DNA from: Metridium senile
Lineage: Eukaryota > Cnidaria > Anthozoa > Actiniaria > Metridiidae
Reading direction: 5' to 3'
Assembly: GCA_949775045.1 (NCBI GenBank)
Contig: OX459098.1
Location: 15,609,207-15,673,206, forward strand
DNA length: 64,000 nt
Of the stretch, positions 59,901-64,000 are shown in pieces. The notes below the pieces were generated by a model. The model had not been told where the DNA came from, did no database searches, and was given only the letters and a program-made list of their open reading frames with translations. The position numbers were made by a program, and so were the translations under genes. The stretch's first letter is position 1. The number at the start of each line of letters is the position of its first letter.

Positions 59901-62900
59901 AAAGATGAAACCAAACCAGAAAAGAAAGATAGTGATAATCGTGGTAAAAGACAACGTAAGAAGAAAGAAAGAAAAAGGCAGAGAAATCATTCTGTGAATG
60001 AGAATAGCAACGATGGCTGTAGTTCCACTGCAGGCAATTCTCCTAACTCTAAGTCATCTCCTACTAGACCTAAAATATGTTTTAGTGCAGATCTAGGTAA
60101 GCAACTTCTTTTGTTTGTTAAGGTAATGGTATGATTTTGTGTTCAATTTGGAATAATTTGCACGACTAGTGAATAAATAGAAAACATGCCTGCGTGCTGT
60201 GTGCAGTTATAAAGCACACAGGGTTGTCAACACGAGAGAAGTGTTAAGAGAAGCATGACATGAAGCTGAGTGCTTTTGAATACTTCTTGAGACTGTGTTC
60301 TGAAAATCCATGTTAACATGTTAATCAACAAAGAAAAGAAAATATTAATAACAAACAGCTTTGACAAGAGTGTTAGCAAGAGTGTTGCTTTATAACTGCA
60401 TACAGCATGTTTTCTATTTACTCGTGTCGGGCTACCGAAGGTAGCCGACAAGAGTTAAAAATTCCCTTCGATTTCGCATTTCTGCCAGAAGTGCTAATTT
60501 TGACCTCAAATACGCATGCTCAGTCTGACGTAATAATTTTAGACACATGTGTGACCGGTGACCATATCAGATACTGTTTGCAACGGTAGATTTTAGCCGT
60601 AAAAGCAAGTCAAATGGTTCCAGAACTTCAACAATTGCTCGAACATACAAACATTCATACTGTTCTCGATCGGCCCACACTAAAAGATGGTGACGAGCGA
60701 ATATTTCGAACCGGGTCGGTTCGTGAACGTCATAGCAATATCAAAGCTGAGTCAAACAAGATCTTACTAGAATCAATGAGCAATCAAATGCTGACTAAAC
60801 TGACAAACGACAGAACGAATACCACAAACTTTGACTTAACAACCCACTGTACTGAATGGAAATCCTCAGAAGATGAAGAATTCCAGAATTTAACAAAGAG
60901 CAAGAGCACAAAGAACGACAAAGCCGCCATGATTGGGTTGATGCCACAACACGGATCAAAGATCAAAGCTTATTTGCATTTATAATTATCACGGTAATTA
61001 TTTTACTTTTATTCGGTACTTTTGTTGTATTGTGGATCAAAGAAGCAATTTTATCGTTTCAAGGAGTTGTATTTATGATAATTATAGCGTTCTTATACAA
61101 GCTATCGAAGTTGGTGACGTTTTTCAAAACAATGTTTGATAATGAATGTGATACTTTAGATAAAGTTATGAAGTTGCATGTAGATAATAAAAATGATTTA
61201 AAGGTTTCAATAAATATTACAAGAGAACTTAGATCTCGACGTGCTCAGTTTATTTACTATAGTTCTAGTAAAGTAGTGTGCCAATACCATGTTATAGTTT
61301 ATCCAACTTTAACTTGATCAGTTTTGCAAAACTAAGCACTTCCCAACCTATGTATGTTGATATTATTTCAAAACATATATTTCAAGTTTAAATAGTTGAG
61401 TTTTAGTTTTAATACTCTATTTTTCATATTGTTGATATTTTTGTTCATTATGTATGATTACAAATAAATTATTAGGTCAATAATTGTTTCTAACAATGTT
61501 TAATATAAATAGGCAGCTATTTTATGAAGATAACCTAAGCAGGCTATGGCAATAGGATGTCATATATACTAACCATGTTAAGTTTTAAATCAGGGTTAGT
61601 AGAGATAACATTCCTATTTTCCTGTCCTGCTTATTTATGTTTATAAAATAGTTTATTTGGATGGATAATAATCAAGTACTCTACTCAAGTTTCATTGCCT
61701 TTACATTATATTTTATTCACTTGTACACACTACAGCCATACTTCCCACGTGAAAAAATACATACTTGAATGAAAATATAATCTTTATTGTCCCAAAATCA
61801 CACGCAGCACAAACTGTATCAGTTTAGTGAAAAATCTTAAAATAAAGAATTAAAAAAACCCTCACTTTATAATTGACAATGTGTTTGTTTGTTTTTGTTT
61901 TTGTTTGTTTGGTTACACACTGAGCTGTTTTAAAAGGATTTTCAAAACACCTCAAAATGTGACCAAAACACACTAGCCTGCGTAGCTGGCCCTGGGGGTG
62001 GGGAGAGGGGAAAAAGGGGACGGAGGGGAGGGGGATGGGGAGAGGAATCCCCCTCCCCTCCCCTCCCCTCCGCTCCTTTCTCCCTAGGGCCGAGCTACGC
62101 AGGCTAAAACACACAGAAGCGACAAACACTGTAAACTTATGTTGAATGACTTTTATTTTCAGTATGCTTTATTTTAGAAATATTGACTAAATCATATCAG
62201 ACTTATCATAGGGAACATATACATTGTCTAAATGAACCATCTTACAACTTGGATTAACTGTGCCTAAATTGACTCTCAAGACAATATGTTCTTCAGCAAT
62301 AAAAGCTCTTGTTATGCAAATGATGCCAAAAAATGGGCGCGCGATTTGCACTAAGAGGTCACGTGACCCCAAGCTGCAATCTCAAGATGGATAGAACATA
62401 CCAAAATTAATAAAAGTGCAAAGTTTAACAATCTTAAGAAAATATTTGAGCCTATTTTCACAATAATTTCTCTAATATTTAGTTTTATGAGTTGAATCTT
62501 AGCACTTTTACTAATTTCGTGATGCTTTTTCTATCGCTGGATTTTGTTTTGTAATTTCTACTTGATTTAGGTTAGATGGGGTCATGTGCAAATCGCCCAT
62601 TGTCGCATTCACGTCACGACACGAGTAAATGATCTATGATCGTCTAGTTCTTTTATAAAATACAAATATTATTGATCAATATGCAAATGCGCGTGCTGTA
62701 TGCTCTCATAAAGCACAAGCCTCAACCAATCAAAATACGTGATTTGAAATAGCTATTTTATAATGTGTTTTTCAAAGAATCCCTAATTGCACAAGGCTAT
62801 GGTCAGTACTTTTATACTTATCTTGTAGATTTTTGGCAAAAATTAAAAGAATTGCCACTTAAAGTGTTTTTTTTTTTTAATTATTATCAAGCATTAGTGA

Positions 62901-63317
62901 CTAAAATGATATTAGGAATTCAGCCTATCATAAACAAACAAATTTTGTTTGTAATTTGCAATATATTGCATTGTACGTCTGCACAGTGAAACACTTGAAC
63001 TGCAGGTAGAGTAGCAGAATTTCAGCAGTGCTAAAATAATTTTATCACATTCCTGCTAACACTCTTGTCAAAGCTGTTTGTTATTAATATTTTGTTTTCT
63101 TTGTTGATTAACATGTCAAACATTATAATTCAAATGAATTCTTATCAGAGTGTTTTCTACTCCTTTTTAGAATCAATAAAGTCTATGGAAGATGGCTCAG
63201 AACGCATACGTCTCTTACAATTGAAAATCAATGAAATGAGAAAAATATATGGCTCTCTTAAAGCTGAGGTAGCAAGCATAGATAGAAAACGAAAGAAGTT
63301 AAAGAAAAAGAGAGAAG
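44934..63317 (+). CDS. ARID4: AT-rich interaction domain protein 4 (ARID4A/B co-orthologue), 21 exons seen, 3' end outside window
   Basis: ARID4A/B are nuclear retinoblastoma-binding scaffold subunits of Sin3-HDAC complexes. Exons: 44934-44936 (ATG only), 46115-46231, 46336-46398, 46478-46568, 46704-46783, 46859-46915, 48017-48063, 49733-49817, 49968-50021, 50526-50608, 51487-51581, 52285-52524, 53580-53674, 54700-54797, 55046-55850, 56255-56325, 56890-57263, 57769-57825, 58429-59019, 59836-60096, 63171-63317; 1171 codons in frame. Tudor-type N-terminus: [60 protein letters not shown]1NT-type region about 175-260: [32 protein letters not shown] about 318-410: [62 protein letters not shown]. 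Chromo barrel about 645-715: [41 protein letters not shown]-terminal basic coil: [20 protein letters not shown]. Human ARID4A is 1257 aa, so only a short C-terminal part is missing. I do not recognise the LxCxE Rb-binding motif here. Confidence 0.95.
44937..46114. other. ARID4 intron 1
   Basis: 1.2-kb intron right after the ATG. It contains moderately complex sequence, including a 73-codon frame at 45470-45688 with no recognisable domain, and no repeats that recur elsewhere in the window. First introns like this often carry enhancers; nothing specific is seen. Confidence 0.5.
48535..48598 (+). other. Candidate alternative first exon inside ARID4 intron 7
   Basis: AAAAATGGCGGCCAAGCGC, a strong Kozak start, opens 21 codons plus one base ending TTCCATTCCTG|GTAAGT, a perfect donor. 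Upstream 100 bases hold several CpGs (CGATCGCGAACGGCGTC). The phase does not fit exon 8 (needs two bases) but would fit exon 12 or 13. May instead be a fragment of another gene's 5' end. Confidence 0.3.
49134..49296. mobile_element. Family A MITE, copy 3 (ARID4 intron 7)
   Basis: TTACTGCAGTTTTCC .. GGAATGTCTGAGTTTGCAGA-type arm (here GAATGTCTGAGTTTGCAG) and GAAAACCGCAGTAA end; internal TGGCTGCCGTCAATCAA. Confidence 0.8.
49380..49515. repeat. Degenerate ATC/ATT microsatellite (ARID4 intron 7)
   Basis: TCATCAT and TTATTGTTATTATCATCAT words over about 130 bases, resumed after the family L copy at 49630-49665. Confidence 0.7.
49524..49620. repeat. Family L (SINE-like) fragment, copy 4 (ARID4 intron 7)
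   Basis: CACTTTTTTAACGTCTCAAT, TTTAGCCAGTGGGTAATTGG, GGAGACTCA, CTCACTACCTCTACGTTAAT, TTTTGCACACAACGCAGCTC. Confidence 0.65.
51021..51173. mobile_element. Family J hairpin element, copy 2 (ARID4 intron 10)
   Basis: TACAATAGCTGTTATTACAG+TTATATGCAAATGATTT pairs with AAATCATTTGCATATAACTG+TAATAACAGCTATTGTA; inner GAGGCTTTCGGGC / GCCCGAAAGCCTC. Nearly the whole 153 bases fold. Confidence 0.9.
51632..51720. mobile_element. Family K element, copy 3, half (ARID4 intron 11)
   Basis: CTCAAAACGTCAGTAAGGTT+AAGTCAACATTTTTT .. GTGTTACAAATTTCATTCTA+TTACCT, the inverse of the left half of 43677-43843. Confidence 0.65.
51776..52062. mobile_element. Family R inverted-repeat element, C-rich (ARID4 intron 11)
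   Basis: AAGGGGGCTTCCATGTATTA+GTGTAT at the left and ATACACTAATAAATGAAAGC+CCCCTT at the right. The inside has several CCCCCC runs between AT-rich stretches. About 285 bp. Confidence 0.8.
52895..53430. repeat. Degenerate repeats of a TAxAGAGTGGAAAT motif (ARID4 intron 12)
   Basis: GTATAGAGTGGAAATATCC, GTATGGAGTGGAAATAACC, GTACAGAGTGGAAATGCC and GTATAGAGTGGAAAATTTCC occur four times over 500 bases, with related AGAGCARxATAATAGTAT words. A GC-richer segment (53030-53290) lies between the second and third. Confidence 0.55.
54253..54464. mobile_element. Family I MITE, copy 2 (ARID4 intron 13)
   Basis: TTACTGTG .. CACAGTAA ends; GTACCGTAGTCACTTACAAA / TTTGTAAGTGACTACGGTAC arms; CTCGATATAAACTCCGCCTC repeats in the middle. 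Second copy of the element at 33740-34011. Confidence 0.85.
56398..56622. mobile_element. Family M MITE, copy 1 (ARID4 intron 16)
   Basis: AGAAAATTTG..CATGCTGTGTGCATTTATAA+AGCA at the left; TGCTTTATAACTGCATAAAAAGC+AAGTTTTCT at the right; inner GGATTGTCAGAGCAC / GTTCTGACAATCC. Relatives 60161-60426 and 62688-62765. Confidence 0.75.
57426..57627. mobile_element. Family B MITE, copy 3 (ARID4 intron 17)
   Basis: ACAGATTCCCATATAAATCT .. GATTTAGATGGGAACCTGTT, with the central GATCAACCAATCAGAG hairpin and ATGCAAATTG / AATTTGCAT boxes. Confidence 0.85.
58013..58290. mobile_element. Family F palindromic element, copy F2 (ARID4 intron 18)
   Basis: Outer AAGTACTATATACAATAT / ATATTGTATAGTACTT; inner GGCCGATCTGTATGAGATAT+ACAGTG / CACTGTATATCTCATACAGA+TCGG; tail AAAACTTATGCAAATCAGGA, CTGTATCGGATATACAA, CCGTCACGGACGTGAATTCT, CATTAATTATTCATGAAT. 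Confidence 0.9.
59235..59395 (-). mobile_element. tRNA-like/SINE fragment (ARID4 intron 19)
   Basis: On the minus strand a B-box-like GGTTCGAATCA lies near 59308, about 30 bases after a degenerate AAGCATTTGGCACTGA region. There is no proper cloverleaf, so it is a decayed tRNA-derived repeat rather than a gene. Confidence 0.4.
60161..60426. mobile_element. Family M MITE, copy 2 (ARID4 intron 20)
   Basis: CACGA..GAATAAATAGAAAACATG / CATGTTTTCTATTTACTCGT+G inverted ends; TTATAAAGCAC / GCTTTATAA arms. Its segment 60310-60390 is repeated in reverse at 63045-63117. Confidence 0.8.
60614..61317 (+). pseudogene. Intronless two-frame ORF with membrane segments, unidentified, in ARID4 intron 20
   Basis: An ATG at 60614 opens a 123-residue hydrophilic frame to TAA 60983-60985. 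In a second frame, open from about 60960, the sequence continues without a stop to 61317. That frame encodes a strongly hydrophobic stretch ([18 protein letters not shown], then [13 protein letters not shown]) and a charged tail. Read together with one frameshift they would give a soluble domain followed by two membrane helices. No intron with acceptable splice sites explains the switch; the word GGATCAAAG occurs on both sides. It lies between inverted repeats (60310-60390 and 63045-63117). I recognise no family. Could be a decayed retrocopy, a captured host gene in an element, or two unrelated open frames. Confidence 0.3.
61975..62106. mobile_element. Family G element, best copy (ARID4 intron 20)
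   Basis: TAGCCTGCGTAGCTGGCCCT .. AGGGCCGAGCTACGCAGGCT+A perfect-looking ends; the inside is GGGGAGGGG on the left and CCCCTCCCCTCCCC on the right, so the whole element folds. Confidence 0.85.
62688..63117. mobile_element. Family M-related fragments before ARID4 exon 21
   Basis: GCGTGCTGTATGCTCTCATA+AAGCAC at 62691 resembles a family M end. 63045-63117 (CTAACACTCTTGTCAAAGCT, GTTTGTTATTAATATTTTG, GATTAACATGT) is the reverse complement of 60310-60390. Confidence 0.65.
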
Positions 63318-64000
63318 GTGAGATTTTATTCCATTATTACTGCGGTTTTTGTCTTTCTGTGAACTCAGACATTCCGACTTCTAGTTGTTTTGACTTCTAC
63401 ATTTTTGGCTGCTGCTTATTAGTCAGCACCATTTATGTTTTTGATTGACAGCAGCCAAAAACGTATTTCACAACTAACCGTTGGAATGTCTGAGTTCGCA
63501 GAAAGTCGAAAAACTGCAGTAACAGCAGAAAATTAATAAAAATGGGGCTAAAGTTTTTTAAAGGAAGGAAATTAACGCAATCAAGCGATCAAGCAATTTG
63601 TTATTTACAAAGCAAAATAAAATTTTATTAACAGCTGCAAAGTTCTTTGACTTGGCATAAACAAACGACAAACGTGATAAGTCAATAGTCAGTAAATATC
63701 CATGCTCAGCCAGTGTCTTTCTCATCGCCACTACTCGAATCTTCTGATATAGACCCAGAGGATGCGGGTCATTTGACATTCTTGTAGATTTGGGATAACA
63801 AATAAAATAGTGTTATTTAAATTAACATCCAACTTTATCATTTACATTTTAATTAACGTTAAAGGAAATTCTCGCGACCTAAATTAACGCAAATTTTTAA
63901 AATTTAAGCATTAATTTCCTATAATAAGGTAGTTATTATTTGTGTTTTGTTTGTGTCAAAACTAGTAAGTGAAAATTGTATCTAATTTCTGTTTGTTTGT
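63318..64000. other. Start of ARID4 intron 21 and window end
   Basis: After the exon 21 donor (AGAGAAG|GTGAGA) come 19 bases and then a family A element (63337-63522), then AT-rich DNA. No further ARID4 coding exon is visible; the final exon(s) must lie beyond 64000. Confidence 0.6.
63337..63522. mobile_element. Family A MITE, copy 4 (ARID4 intron 21)
   Basis: TTACTGCGGTTTTTGTCTTT .. GAAAGTCGAAAAACTGCAGT+AA; internal GGCTGCTGCTTATTAGTC / TTGATTGACAGCAGCC. Begins 20 bases after the exon 21 splice site. Confidence 0.85.

Noticed and set aside
59793..59990. Phe-rich minus-strand and Lys-rich plus-strand frames
   Set aside because: They are other-frame readings of the GAA repeat that codes the poly-Glu run in ARID4 exon 20.

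Overview
This 64 kb window is nuclear DNA from an intron-rich, AT-rich animal genome. Canonical GT..AG introns break up clear orthologues of animal genes, and introns and spacers are packed with short inverted-repeat elements, tRNA-derived SINE-like sequences and ATT/ATC microsatellites. Nothing prokaryotic, viral or CRISPR-like was seen. My best guess is a cnidarian or another slowly evolving marine invertebrate. The proteins align to human orthologues along most of their length, and a repeat carrying a GACGTTTCGAGC core resembles one I associate with anthozoan DNA. The organism call is inference.

Layout, left to right. (1) 1-207 (+): last coding piece of an unidentified Cys/Gly/Trp-containing protein with a polyadenylation signal at 287. 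(2) 1908-10481 (+): ATRIP, 9 exons, about 909 aa, the partner of the checkpoint kinase ATR. (3) 12649-13536 (-) and 14953-15588 (-): two intronless, tandem TFAM-like mitochondrial HMG-box genes, one with three HMG boxes and one with two. (4) 16813-31390 (+): PNPT1, the mitochondrial polynucleotide phosphorylase, 28 exons, about 790 aa. (5) 32552-43146 (+): RBM34, a nucleolar-type protein with two RRMs, 11 exons, about 379 aa. An intronless LRRC27-like ORF (36027-36833, +) sits inside its fourth intron. (6) 44934-63317 (+, 3' end beyond the window): the single ARID4A/ARID4B co-orthologue, 21 exons visible, about 1171 codons, with Tudor, RBB1NT, ARID, chromo-barrel and C-terminal coiled-coil regions.

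Functionally, two mitochondrial nucleoid HMG proteins and the mitochondrial exoribonuclease are neighbours. They are flanked by a DNA-damage checkpoint gene and by a ribosome-biogenesis and a chromatin gene. There is no operon-like arrangement: each gene has its own spacer.

The non-coding DNA holds at least twenty families of small inverted-repeat elements, labelled A to X here for cross-reference, many in two to four copies. The most unusual is family F (four copies). Its palindromic 'head' differs in sequence from copy to copy, but the same word recurs in the palindrome and again in the conserved tail of that copy. Other points of interest are a 322-bp near-perfect palindrome, a duplicated and decayed splice donor in ATRIP, an ATGA stop/start overlap at the ATRIP start, and an intronless frame-shifted ORF between inverted repeats in an ARID4 intron. 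All exon boundaries were placed by hand from splice consensus, reading frame and family similarity; no alignment or RNA evidence was available.
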